A stretch of DNA of 64,000 bases, from positions 21,799,311 to 21,863,310 of the forward strand of contig OW203727.1 in assembly GCA_934045075.1 (NCBI GenBank). Reading direction: 5' to 3'. This document shows, piece after piece, positions 1-9,970 of the stretch. Source of the stretch: Yponomeuta sedellus (Eukaryota; Arthropoda; Insecta; Lepidoptera; Yponomeutidae). The notes under the pieces were generated by a model. It saw only the letters and a program-made list of their open reading frames with translations, searched no databases and was not told the origin of the DNA. Each line of letters opens with the position of its first letter. Position 1 is the stretch's first letter. The position numbers and the translations under genes are program-made.

Positions 1-375
1 TATTGTAACATACGCTCGAGTACAAAGTTCGACGCCATTAGGAGATTAGTTAAGTTTCTTAAGAAGAGAACTTACCAACTAAATCCCAAGTTTTCTCTGC
101 CGCCTAGTGAAACGAAATTCTGCTTTATTACAAGGGGCTTAGGGTGTTGGTATTTCGAGAGCTTAACTTGGTTTTCTACACCGTTTCGGTTGTAAGCCTC
201 AGCAAAAACAGGTGGTCTCGTTCGTTAATCGTTTTACTTTCAGCAATTGGCAATCTCTTATTCAAATGGGCAATCAAACACAATTGCTTGGATTGAAGTG
301 GCACGTTTGTGGTGGGGAAAGTTTGTGCTTTTTTAATAAGTGCCACCAGCAAGGCACCAACTCCGATATTACCTC
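1..375. other. No recognised feature
   Basis: I see no coding pattern or repeat family in this stretch. The short open frames here run into the following SINE and look fortuitous. Confidence 0.5.
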
Positions 376-390
376 GATATCGATCGTTCG

Positions 391-712
391 ATCGATATCA
401 GCCCTTGCATATACCCACTGTTGGGGCTTTCTACCTGCATCGCAGGAAAGTTAGGCCATACTCCACCACGGAGGTCAAGCCTTACTGTCAGAAGTTATCG
501 AGCCGCTCATAAGGCCCTTGACATGGCTTAACGACTACCATAACATGACAGCCGGCACCAACGGGTTAACGTGCCTTGCGAAGCACAGAAACGCTCATAA
601 AAATGTCACTAGCAGTAGTCACGGGACAGTCACCCCCGCCATGGGACAGTCATCCTGCACATGACCGTGCCACTTGTTGCTTAACTCAAGTGATTGTTTC
701 CAATCATTCGAT
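391..712 (-). repeat. 5S-SINE, type a head
   Basis: Read on the minus strand, it ends with the family 3' end (GGGTTGATATCGAT-like) and contains the CGCAAGGCACGTTAA and CGGCTGTCATG body motifs. The 5S-like head is degraded and carries a partial duplication around GGGACAGTC. An 11-bp palindrome (376-386/389-399) lies at its 3' tip. Confidence 0.8.
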
Positions 713-884
713 TTGACTTTCAAATTCCATTGTTAATACTATCGCAAACATCAAAGTTTCAGTTGGATTTATTGCGTGTAATTAAGCTTCTTCTTCTTTT
801 TTAGTCCCTTAACTTCTCCGTGGAGTCTGGGGCTGACACAATGGCTTTCTATTTACCTCTGTTCATGGCTAGGGATTAATTAAT

Positions 885-985
885 TTAATTTTACTTTATT
901 GCACACGAAACATTTAACAGGACTACAGGATTACACAAGAAAAAACATGTACAAAGGCGAGCTTATTTCTGAAAGAGATGTTTTC
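885..985 (-). repeat. LINE 3' tail, family K
   Basis: The minus strand reads a decayed GATAAGGCCGCC-type tail followed by GTACATG and GTGCAATAAAGT. This is the 3' end shared by several copies in the window. Only the tail remains. Confidence 0.55.
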
Positions 986-1049
986 CTTCAAAACTTAGAG
1001 CCGGGGAAGCAAAATATTCTATAGTATTTTCTAAGGTTAACACGAGCAG

Positions 1050-1158
1050 TAGACATAATTAAAACTGTTTTTATACGGATTTATGCTCGTTTATTAAATT
1101 TTTACAATTTTCCAACGTTTCGGCACTTTTTCAGGTGCCGTGGTCCCGGATGACTCAA
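1050..1158 (+). repeat. Unclassified repeat, family I
   Basis: It shares CGTTTCGGCACTTTTTCAGG and GGTCCCGGATGACT with copies near 18155 and 26555. It contains a hairpin, GGCAC-loop-GTGCC. I cannot assign it to a transposon class. Confidence 0.6.
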
Positions 1159-1817
1159 AATATTCTACATAAATATTAAATAAACTACCTATGAGAGAAG
1201 TAAATAAACTACATGTTATGGCAGAGATAGTTAATGCTCTTTTACATCTCTCATGTTAGATAAGTAGGTCCTTATTACCTCCAAATGGGGCTTGTAGGTG
1301 ACTAATTAGCGCTTAAGGGTAATAATGTAGCTAGAAAAGCCCTAGGCCGGTGAGTAATTGAAAAAAAAAACACTTCTACCTTTCGAAAAGTTCGCGTAAA
1401 TCTAACCATCATATTGGCAATAGACATCATGCATTCAGCTCAATGACCAAAGAAGTCGTTTTGCTATTCAGCCTTGTCTTCGTGTGAGTATAATAATAGT
1501 CATCAATTTTAAATATCAAACGGCGAAGCTCAATTTCGTTCTTGAAAAAAGAAAGTTCTTTCCTTGATTCTCTTTAATGAAAAAAGGCGGGAATAGAAAA
1601 TTTTTACTTTATAATTTTATTTTATTTTTTATTTTATTATAATAGGAAAACTTACAGCTATGAACAAAACACATTGCGATTGAAATAATGACTGAAAGCC
1701 AATTACAAGTTTTCACTTATAGAAATATTTTAGAAAAAGAAAATACGCCCACTACACGCCCACTACAAAACAATACAAATACTCACACACACTACATATT
1801 TATGGTCTCGATCAATC
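1159..1817. other. No recognised feature
   Basis: AT-rich sequence with an extreme run of T and A around 1600-1640. I see no coding pattern or known family. Confidence 0.5.
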
Positions 1818-1829
1818 AATCAATCGATC

Positions 1830-1870
1830 CCCGATAAAATGCATTCCAATAAGGAGTACATTTTATCGGG
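1830..1870. repeat. Perfect 12-bp inverted repeat
   Basis: CCCGATAAAATG (1830-1841) pairs perfectly with CATTTTATCGGG (1859-1870) across a 17-nt loop. A preceding ATCA microrepeat adjoins it. Possibly the centre of a small MITE. Confidence 0.75.
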
Positions 1871-2150
1871 TATTGATTACAAGGAATTGCAGAAGTCCAA
1901 GGTAACAAATCTGCGTACGCTGCTTATGGTATCGCAAAACAAATCGATGCTGTTATTTCTAACACAAAGTTCATTAAACGACGGAGCGGCCCTAAAAAAA
2001 TAATGTTTTATTCTTGTAATGCTGTTTTTTTTCTACTTACCACACGATCAAGATGTAAAGCAGAATAGTTAGCTCGGGTGGAAGCACCAATTGCACCCTA
2101 AATATCTCGGAATTCAATTGATGCCTTACAGCCCTTGGCTACTAATCTAC
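1871..2150. other. No recognised feature
   Basis: No family or coding signal recognised. Confidence 0.4.
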
Positions 2151-2425
2151 TTTAAAACCTATTAAGAGGCCAAAAATTCCACCCATGCCGGGATTCGAAC
2201 CCGCGACCTCTGCCTATCCGTGCCAACGCTCTATCCAACTGAGCTAATGGGCGACTCACCGGCATCAGTGAAGTTTCGAACCTCTTTACACTATTCTCTG
2301 TATTACGTACAGGCAGCGACATCTGGCTGAAGTAGATTGCATCACTTACAGCCCCGACTACCTACTTTGCAGTTAGGTTTTTACATCGGAATGATATCGC
2401 TGTACCCACATGATTATACTATTTC
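2151..2425 (-). repeat. SINE A (tRNA-containing)
   Basis: The minus strand holds a tRNA-like module with TTAGCTCAGTTGG as the A box and GGGTTCGAATCCC as the B box/T arm, followed by GCCTCTTAATAGG. About 170 bp of family sequence lie 5' of the tRNA-like part. The far side joins directly to the MITE at 2426. Confidence 0.85.
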
Positions 2426-2883
2426 ACGTCACACTCGTCTTCTAAGTCGAATGTTCTCGTTTTTGAATCGTTCGCCTGAAGTGTTGCCAGTACAATTTGA
2501 AGTATTGTATTTTATCCGTTCCACGCAGAAATTACAAAAACCGGAAACTACCGTGACGGAAACGGAACGTAAAATATTTCGTTTATTGGCTGTTAAGATG
2601 AAAAATTTTGCCTTTAGTTGCAAAACAAACAAAACACTGTCATAGATCGTAAGTAATAACACTTTGGTTTGTTTTTGTTCGAAAATGTCGAAACAAAAAA
2701 ATCAATTCGGCACAAAAGCAGATACTCCTCGATTTGAAATTAACACAAATTTTGACAATTAATGCATTGATCGACATACGAGACGAGTGGTAAGGACCAT
2801 TCGTTGCAGTCGAGTGATTCAAAAATACGGAATTTCGTATGTCGAACGAAAATCAGTAGAAATCGAGCGAAAAATAGAGCTCC
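2426..2883 (+). mobile_element. MITE, truncated copy of the 62239-62782 element
   Basis: Over about 450 bp it is the inverted counterpart of 62239-62782. It shares the CCGGAAACTACCGTGACGG and GATTCAAAAATACGGAATTT motifs. The 2883 end keeps AATAGAGCTCC but has lost about 22 bp next to it. The 2426 end is missing its terminal repeat and abuts SINE A. No transposase is present. Confidence 0.7.
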
Positions 2884-2939
2884 TGATCTCTTCCACGTCT
2901 GGTGCGGCCCACAACTATAACTTACGCAGCATTGTATAT

Positions 2940-3135
2940 TGTTAATCTCTGTGGCTTAGCCGTAGCGCATCTGCCTATCGGGCTCGAACCCCGGCTGGGG
3001 TAAAAAAAAACCCCAGGTCTTGGATGTTTACATGTTTGTGATGTCGTTGTTTCTGTTTCTCATGACACAGGGTATCCTAGTGTGGGGCCAGATGCAATGA
3101 ATGTGCCTGTATGTAAATGTTAAATATTTTAATAA
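2940..3135 (+). repeat. SINE C (tRNA-derived)
   Basis: The head reads CTCTGTGGCTTAGCCGTAGC and GGCTCGAACCCCGGCTGGGG. The body has CCCCAGGTCTTGGATGTT and GTGTGGGGCCAGA. Part of the head has been deleted. Confidence 0.8.
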
Positions 3136-3864
3136 TCTAGTAAACTTTAGGAGCCACGGAAAGTCTTTTACACATAAAGAAAATACGACGTTGCGTCATT
3201 CGACGACGCGTTAATGTGGCATTTGAGCCATTGCTTCTTACACATACACATCGTATTGTGTTAATAAGTCAAAACCCTTACATAATGTTCTAGAATTTAC
3301 TAAATTTCAGTCAATACCTAGGTCTGGATAGTATTTGTTTTGCTACGTACACCTAGATACGTAAAAGAAGTCAGTTCTTGCCAAAATATTTGTAAAAAAA
3401 GATATTATTTTGCCTTTAGTTTTCGTGGGCGCTAGTGGACTAATTATGCTGTGTTTTTCGTGATTAAACAAAATAATCAGTTTTCGATGCGTAGAGCATT
3501 ACTTCTATTTTAATTCCTCTAGCTAAGAAAATGTTTTGCGCATGAAACGGGATTGTTTCTTGTAATGGTTTTTAGCCTTTAGTCACTCGGGGAAACGTAT
3601 GTCGCAACAACGTGCCGTCACAGAAATATTTATCGCGAGGACGTGGACACATGTACCTACTGTAATAATCGATATTATGTGGTATTCCGCCGTCTTTCTA
3701 TTCTATGCCGGCCCTAAACGCAATGATAGGAAACTAATCACACGTAGTTTGGAGAACGGATTTCTCATTGATGATTTCCAAACTATATACCAGCACTGCG
3801 CAATAATCACGTCTATTTTGGACTAATCTACGCAAACAGGCTGTTTCCCAACACACAATGGACT
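3136..3864. other. No recognised feature
   Basis: No repeat family recognised. A 75-codon open frame at 3599-3826 shows no motif and no splice context that would make it credible. Confidence 0.45.
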
Positions 3865-3957
3865 ATGCGATGCCGAGTGCTGTTCGTGTGTTTGGCCACA
3901 GCACCAACGTTTTCCCTTCTTTTGTAAGAAAATTAACTAATGTTTTAGCACTTAAAA
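3865..3957 (+). repeat. Unclassified repeat, family M
   Basis: GAGTGCTGTTCGTGTGT and the following CAGCAC/GGCAC segment are shared with 43070-43185. A short inverted fragment lies near 21520. Class unknown. Confidence 0.45.
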
Positions 3958-4070
3958 TATAATTATAAATAAATAAATATTCATGGACATATTACATATT
4001 GCCTTTGAGGTGCTAACTTGACCATTGATTTAATACAATAAATACATAGATAGCATCCAAGACCCGAAAC
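3958..4070 (-). repeat. SINE D, 3' part
   Basis: It matches the minus-strand SINE at 11562-11762 (AAATATTCATGGACATATTA and ACATAGATAGCATCCAAGAC). The tRNA head is absent here. Confidence 0.65.
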
Positions 4071-4366
4071 AAACTAGAAATGTTCATTTCCTAGTTTGAC
4101 CCGGTCGAGCTCCAATCAGCACAAGATATTAGCCAACTGAAAGCGAAAATATCGGCAAAGGTAGCGTAGTACTCCCTGTGACCAGGCCCTAGAGTCTTAT
4201 ATTTACATAGGTTTCAATAGAATGAAATAAGCACAACAATATTTGCCTCAATTTGGTAGTCTACAAAGCATTAGCAGTACAATGTCATTCCAGAGTTATA
4301 ACCCGCCCAAATTAAATAGACATTTCTCGCGAAGAAGATCGAATCGCGAGTGGCGCCGTGTTAAGA
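4071..4366. other. No recognised feature
   Basis: No family or coding signal recognised. Confidence 0.4.
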
Positions 4367-4367
4367 T

Positions 4368-4480
4368 AATGATAAGAATATTCTTTATTGTACAGTGGAA
4401 AAACAACAACAAAACAATTGCAAATATACATAGTAGAATTGGCGGCCTTATTGCTAAAAGCAATTTCAATTAAGTAGCCC
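4368..4480 (-). repeat. LINE 3' tail, family K
   Basis: The minus strand reads a small hairpin GCTTTTAGC, then AATAAGGCCGCCAATTCTAC and ACAATAAAGAATATTC. This is the same tail seen near 6466 and 57866. Confidence 0.7.
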
Positions 4481-4589
4481 GAGTTATACCATTGCAATGC
4501 GATTGGTTACTAGACTACCGATAGTCTGAATGAAACGACCACTACCAGACTAAAATGACTCTATTGGACCACTATGCTTATTGAATCGC

Positions 4590-4795
4590 TCGAAGTCCCG
4601 GGTGCTTGAGTGATCTTAAACGATCACGAAGGTCAAGCAACACACCGCGCGTTCAGTGCATGGATGGGTAAACCGTCTATGACTAACGCTAGTGGCATTT
4701 TTCCGAGTGCTTTCATGCTTCGCAAGGCACGTTGAGCAGGTGGTGCCGCTGTCATCGATAAGCCAAGCCAAGCCAAGCCAGGGGCAGGGCTCCGT
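4590..4795 (+). repeat. 5S-SINE, type b head, truncated
   Basis: The head GATCACGAAGGTCAAGCAAC and GCATGGATGGGTAAACCG resembles the internal promoter region of 5S rRNA. The body is cut after TGTCATCGATAA and replaced by four AAGCC units and unrelated sequence. Confidence 0.8.
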
Positions 4796-5230
4796 AGGAT
4801 GTCTTGGAAAAGGCCTATTTCCAGAATTTGACTGACACCGGCTGATTATGATAACAAAAGCGCGAAGACCAAAAGTAGAATCTTGATTGTCAGGGCAAAG
4901 TCCAGAGAGATTTTATTGAGTCATTACGCGAAACGTGATATTTGCGTAGAGCTCTCTATTTCTTCCACCAAACTACATTTGTACAAGACTCTTAGGGGAT
5001 TCCAGGAAGATCCACATTGTAATGTTATCCTCGCAATCCATGAGAAATGTTAATTTTATTTTACCCGTTCCTCCGACGATGACTTTGAACTGCGTCTGCA
5101 TTGAGAACGTAAAAATGAGGCGTGGGATTAAGGGACACTTATATAGATATCCCCATTTAACATTTAATGTAAACGTTCCGTTGTAAAGAACTGAGGGGAG
5201 AAGAGAACAAAGACGTTATTTATACAGGGC
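4796..5230. other. No recognised feature
   Basis: No family or coding signal recognised. Confidence 0.4.
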
Positions 5231-5240
5231 GTAACGAAAT

Positions 5241-5650
5241 CCAGCGGTGGTAGCTCAGTGGGTAGAACCATAGACTGGCAAGCGAGAGCCCCAGGTTCGA
5301 TCCCGAGTGCGGGCATGTACCAATGACTTTGTTTAATTTCAAAGTTACGTACATTTGCGAATTTGCAGTCGCAATACCACACGCTAACCGTGAAGGAAAA
5401 CATCGTGAGGAAACCCGCGGCTTGGTTGGCTCCGCACGTATTGACTAGTCTTTCCTGTGGGCTAGGCCGACTAAGCTGTCAGGATGGTATAGGTGCTGGG
5501 CAAGCCTACACCATCTATAAAACCATGACCAAGGCACTACAGCGTCGAAGTGGTCCCTTCACCCATCTAGTGTGAGTGAAGATTCCACTGGACGCTGTAT
5601 AAATCATCTCATAAAGTAGATGCAAAAAGGCCAATATTATTATTATTATT
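5241..5650 (+). repeat. SINE B, full length, with target duplication
   Basis: The tRNA-derived head (GGTAGCTCAGTGGGTAGAAC, AGGTTCGATCCCGAGTGCGG) is followed by a body with ACACGCTAACCGTGAAGG and GGTGCTGGGCAAGCC. The 3' end is an ATT repeat. AACGAAAT occurs just before (5233-5240) and just after (5651-5658), which fits an 8-bp target duplication. Confidence 0.9.
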
Positions 5651-5760
5651 AACGAAATTTCCATATTAACCTCGAGACGGGGAGGTTCTGCTCGTCAATA
5701 CTAGGAAACTAATTTAAGAAATTATGAAATTGCGAACATTATTACTGTTATAGTTAGTAA

Positions 5761-6135
5761 GCGCTCGTGGCTTAGTCGAACCGAGTGATTGGAAGCTAAG
5801 CAATTATGAGTTAAGCAACAACAGGCGCGATCTGGTGCAGGATGTGTGACCGTCCCGTGACTGCCGCTAGAGGCATTTTTCCGAGCGCTTCCATGCTTCG
5901 CAAGGCACGTAAAGCCATTGGTGTCGGCTGTCATGGATTGGCAGTCGTTAAGCCACGTCAGAGGCCTTATGGGCGGCTTGATAACTTCTGACAGTAAGGC
6001 CCGCCACTGTCTTACAATCCCCCACCAACCCGGACTAGGCCCCGTGGTGGAGTATGGCCTAACCTTCCTGCGATGCAGGAAGAGACCCGTGTCCCAGCAG
6101 TGGGGATATACAAGGGTTGACATTTGATTGATATC
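5761..6135 (+). repeat. 5S-SINE, type a, near full length
   Basis: It starts GCGCTCGTGGCTTAGTCGAA, runs through a 5S-like head (GAGTTAAGCAAC, GGCGCG, GTGACCGTCCCG) and the full body. It ends GTGGGGATATACAAGGGTTG. This is a good reference copy for the family. Confidence 0.9.
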
Positions 6136-6181
6136 GATCTGCATATTGCATTCATATTATATCGACATCGACATTATTGTC

Positions 6182-6229
6182 ATTAAAATTACTACCAACT
6201 TACACTTTTATGTAGGTAGTAATTTTAAT
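6182..6229. repeat. Perfect 15-bp inverted repeat
   Basis: ATTAAAATTACTACC (6182-6196) pairs with GGTAGTAATTTTAAT (6215-6229) across an 18-nt loop. Confidence 0.75.
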
Positions 6230-6465
6230 AACCAGCATAACCATAAGAATATTTAAATAAAACGTAATAAACATAACATTATATAACACAATAACCACAC
6301 ATAACATGTTTTTTTCTTTTTTAAATAAATAAATTCTTCTTTACGTTATTATTTTTATATTCCTTGTGTACAAACAATAAAGAATATTCTATCCATCTAT
6401 CTACTTTCACACAACACAATCACTTGTGCTGGTCCCTAAGTAGGATACTTTTCCTTCAGCAACTC

Positions 6466-6586
6466 TCCACCGTAGGTTGTCTGGAAGAAATTGTTCTAAG
6501 CAATAAGGCCGCCAATTGTACTGCATCTTTATAATTATTCTATGTTTGTTTTTTCCTGGTGCACAATAAGGAATATTCATATCTTA
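6466..6586 (+). repeat. LINE 3' tail, family K
   Basis: It reads AGGTTGTCTGGAAGAAATTG, AATAAGGCCGCCAATTGTAC and GTGCACAATAAGGAATATTC, then runs directly into the pentanucleotide tract. Confidence 0.75.
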
Positions 6587-6810
6587 TCTCGTCTCGTCTC
6601 GTCTCGTCTCGTCTCGTCTCGTCTCGTCTCGTCTCGTCTCGTCTCGTCTCGTCTCGTCTCGTCTCGTCTCGTCTCGTCTCGTCTCGTCTCGTCTCGTCTC
6701 GTCTCGTCTCGTCTCGTCTCGTCTCGTCTCGTCTCGTCTCGTCTCGTCTCGTCTCGTCTCGTCTCGTCTCGTCTCGTCTCGTCTCGTCTCGTCTCGTCTC
6801 GTCTCGTCTC
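6587..6810. repeat. (TCTCG)n microsatellite, about 45 units
   Basis: An uninterrupted 224-bp pentanucleotide tract, with decayed TCTTA-like units at its edges. Open frames through it in both directions are repeat artefacts. Confidence 0.98.
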
Positions 6811-6829
6811 TTCTAATCTCATCTTATCT

Positions 6830-7237
6830 TTTAACCTGTACTATGGTAGCCAGGCAAAGATATAACATCCATCCATCCATCACACCCAAAATGAGGTCAT
6901 TTGTACGGCAGACTCAAGTGGAAATGAAACCCAAGACTTCTGGCATGGCAATAAAACCTGATACCGCTAAGAGAGGCAGTCGAAAAGTCAGGCGCAGGAT
7001 AAGGGATCACACGGTCTGATCAGGATTTAAAAGGTTCATCTTTTAATACTGAGTATATTCCGTTCGGATCCCGCTCGAACTTTTGGTGCGTGAAATTAAC
7101 CTTTATGCCTTTTTATTTTATTGAATGTATTATTTCGCCTCCGTGTACAGGTATATCCGAAGGAAAGATTAATTACTTAGCGGCCTGAAGATTTAGTGAA
7201 ACATATTTTATTAACTCGTTCAAAAGGGTCGGTGCAC
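6830..7237. other. No recognised feature
   Basis: A CATC microrepeat lies near 6870. Otherwise no family is recognised. Confidence 0.4.
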
Positions 7238-7547
7238 ACTGTTGGGGCACGGGTCTCTTCCTGCATCGCAGGAAGGTTAGGCCATAGTCCACCACGGGGG
7301 CCAAGTCCGCGTTGGTGGAGGATTGTAAGACAGTGGCGGGCCTTACTGTCAGCAGTTAGCAAGCCGACATGGCTTAACGACAGCCATTATGTGACAGCCG
7401 GCACCAACGGCTTAACATGCCTTGCGAAGCACGGAAGCGCTCGGAAAAATGCCACTAGCGGTAGTCACGGGACGCTCACCCATCCTGTACCTGAACGCGC
7501 CTGTTGTTGCTTAACCCAAGTGATTGATTTCAGTCACTCGATTATTC
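7238..7547 (-). repeat. 5S-SINE
   Basis: The minus strand contains the body motifs CGAAGCACGGAAGCG (as reverse complement) and GGCACCAACGG. The head ends where a perfect hairpin begins. It lacks part of the 3' tip. Confidence 0.85.
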
Positions 7548-7591
7548 AAAGTATGGTTCGTAGCGACCACGAGCGCTACGAACCATACTTT
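7548..7591. repeat. Perfect 18-bp hairpin with 8-nt loop
   Basis: AAAGTATGGTTCGTAGCG (7548-7565) and its exact reverse complement (7574-7591) are separated by ACCACGAG. The loop plus inner arm includes the 5' tip of the adjacent 5S-SINE (GCGCTCGTGG on the minus strand). Confidence 0.9.
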
Positions 7592-7760
7592 GTGATATAT
7601 AAAATTCTCAATTTATATAGTATATATTCGATAGTCTACATACATTGTACCTACTTATGTATGAAAAATTCCTCAAACATTTACACAAGTTCAAGATACT
7701 GATAAAAACAATACCCGACCTGAAAAAAGACTTCTCCTCCCTTCTTAGAGACTTAAAATG

Positions 7761-8070
7761 TTAAGGCGCTTTAGGGACAGCGCCCCCAATGAAATAAAAC
7801 ACGCAACTTGATTTCTTTTAAGAAATTTTAACAAGTGCGACAATTATTTTTAGCACCTTCATTGTAGAACCTAGAATCAATAACCAAGGACTTTAATCAC
7901 GATCCTCGAATCGATTAAAGTTTTAGTCTATTGATACTAGGTTCTAGAATGTACATTTAAAAAATAGTTGTCACAGTTTTTTATGATTTCTCATGTTCAC
8001 TTTTAGATAAAACCATCTTACAAAACAAGTTATGATTTTTTTCCATTTGTGGCTCTCCGAAGCGCCTTGA
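7761..8070. mobile_element. Fold-back MITE, about 310 bp
   Basis: The left end TTAAGGCGCTTTAGGGA and the right end (reverse complement TCAAGGCGCTTCGGAGA) are inverted. Partial complementarity continues to a centre near 7905, where TAGAACCTAG pairs with CTAGGTTCTA. No coding capacity. Related structures lie at 21225 and 42880. Confidence 0.6.
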
Positions 8071-8404
8071 TGCTCATCGCAAAATTTTATTACTTGAATG
8101 GTGTTAATTACAATTTGTTCAGTTGAAGTTCGTTTATCGCTTTAAATGGTTTAAATGTGGTTTTAAAGGTGATTTTTAGGACCTACCTAACATAAGTAAT
8201 CGTCTTCAACATGAGCTCTGTAACGTCATTGCAAATTCTGTACATAAGTAACTTACGTATCAGAAAAATAAATACTTACATATTTTTAAAAACGTCTTTT
8301 ATAAATGTAATAATTTTTAATTTCCAACCCAAGTTTACTAAATTAGCATTGATAGTACAGGGGCCCTGAACACTATTTACATCGGTAGGGTAACTACCTT
8401 CTTA

Positions 8405-8474
8405 TTACGCAACTGCGTAATTACATTCCTATTACGCAATTGCGTAATTATCTTCTTATTACGTAGTTGCGTAA
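8405..8474. repeat. Three palindromic units spaced 27 bp
   Basis: The units start at 8405, 8432 and 8459. Each has TTACG...CGTAA arms, and the middle one (8431-8448) is a perfect 18-bp palindrome, ATTACGCAATTGCGTAAT. The core resembles bZIP (C/EBP or PAR type) half-sites, but function is unproven. Confidence 0.7.
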
Positions 8475-8479
8475 GCTAC

Positions 8480-9036
8480 TTGGGACGTTCTCAAAAGTGT
8501 ATGTTCTCAAATTCCTTAGCTCCCAACCTAAAGGTGCGCACACACGTCGGATGGCGGAAATCTCCGAAGATTTACTCACTGAAAACTTATTGTGTATGTG
8601 TGGAGGCTACGGGAAAGGTGCGAAGTAACGGTGCAGGCACATCTACGGCTACGGGTAAGCTTATCTTGTACGCTATTTTGTATCTGCTACAGTTTCTGCC
8701 GGAGCTCGGTTGGTTAGAGAAATAGGTAGAGAGCGTTTCTACGAATTACAGGGACGTCTGACACAGTAGTCAATTTTTTTAGCTTCATGGGTTTATTTAG
8801 TGTAGTATGGGAAACTTACTGCGGTTGGACTAAGGTATTATTAATTAGGCAACTAGATCTCCCAGTAATGAGCCTTATATTTTACAGAAATCTGATTTTT
8901 GCAGAATCTTACTTTAGTTTTAGTCAGTAATTCAAATCAATTTAAAGTATTTTGTTCAAAATAACACAGAAACTTTGACTTAAGGTTGTAAGTAAAACTG
9001 ATTCAAACTAAAAAACGAACTTTTATAGTTGGTCTC
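8480..9036. other. No recognised feature
   Basis: No family is recognised. An 81-codon frame at 8480-8725 has no motif. Confidence 0.4.
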
Positions 9037-9039
9037 GGT

Positions 9040-9165
9040 TCTTGGATGTTATCTATGTTTGTATTGTATTAAATCTATCGTCGAGTTAGCACCTGTAACA
9101 CAAGTCATTTAGTTGTACCTAGCATAGAGCTAACGAGATCTGTGTAATATGGCCATGACTATTTA
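9040..9165 (+). repeat. SINE D, 3' part
   Basis: CTTGGATGTTATCTATGTTT, ATCGTCGAGTTAGCACC and GAGATCTGTGTAATATG match the 11562-11762 copy in inverted orientation. The tRNA head is missing. Confidence 0.65.
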
Positions 9166-9183
9166 TTTATATAAAAAAACTAG

Positions 9184-9450
9184 GTGTGCAATGCATTTTA
9201 AATTCTAGATAATTTAGGAGAACAAATGGACAAAACAAAGCAGTCTTTTCAGTGTCTTTTGATACGTAATTAACAGAGTTCACTTTTATTCCAAAAACCT
9301 TGTACAAAATACCTTGAACTGGCTTTAATTCTAGACACCTTTGTCATCCAAATAATTAAATGTCATAGTAGCCCTCTTGGCTTAAAGTGTCCTTTACACA
9401 GTTTTAGAATTGCGTTTCAAGCTTATTATATTTCAAGGATCTTATTGTAG
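9184..9450 (-). repeat. LINE 3' end, family J
   Basis: The minus strand reads GTCTAGAATTAAAGCCAGTT and a 3' tail like those at 19020-19290 and 33240-33640. It has decayed beyond coding. Confidence 0.55.
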
Positions 9451-9674
9451 AAACGTTTTAAATACCAATTGACCTTTGACAGCCCAAAGCTCTAAAACAC
9501 AAGTTCATTTTTATTTCTAGTATTACCGTTGCTTATGTACCTAAATTATGTTTTAAAGTTATTGAAATTTCTTCCTAACGCAAGCCGGGCCTCTAGGAAT
9601 CTCACTCACCAGTTAATAAAATACTCTAGATAACTTAAGGTACAGTATGAAATTAATGTATTACAAAAGTGGAG

Positions 9675-9880
9675 GAGGCATGGCAGGAGTGGCTTACTGT
9701 AAGAAGTTATCAAGCCACCTATAAAGCCTCTGACATGGCTTAAAGTTCGGAAAAAATGCCACTAGCGCAGGATGTAGCGCTGAATACTAGTCGGTAGTCG
9801 CAAAATGATCACCCATCCAGCACCTGACCGCGTCTGCTGTTGTTTAACCCAGGTGATTGATTCAATCACTCGGTTGCCGG
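9675..9880 (-). repeat. 5S-SINE, internally deleted
   Basis: It has the 5S-like head (minus strand GTTAAACAACAGCAGACGCG) and part of the body (TTACTGTAAGAAGTTATCAA on plus), but the central segment between them has been lost. Confidence 0.7.
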
Positions 9881-9970
9881 TTGTACTCAGTAGTAACCAG
9901 TGGATTCATGTATGTTTCATATGCTTTGTTACCAACTATTATGTATACTTGTATATTTTTGTATAAAGAT

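Noticed and set aside
1050..1158. Hammerhead ribozyme in family I (CGAAACG near a stem)
   Set aside because: The conserved CUGANGA core is not present in any of the copies on either strand.
2640..2822. Conserved 60-codon frame shared with 62322-62507
   Set aside because: Both lie inside copies of one MITE and only reflect its sequence identity; no transposase motif.
5722..6144. 140-codon minus-strand frame
   Set aside because: It is antisense to a complete 5S-SINE; the same kind of frame recurs in every well-kept copy.
6542..6865. Long open frames through the TCTCG tract, and likewise through 58852-59167 and 59979-60363
   Set aside because: Pure simple repeat whose unit has no stop codon in some frames; the predicted proteins are repeats of a few residues.
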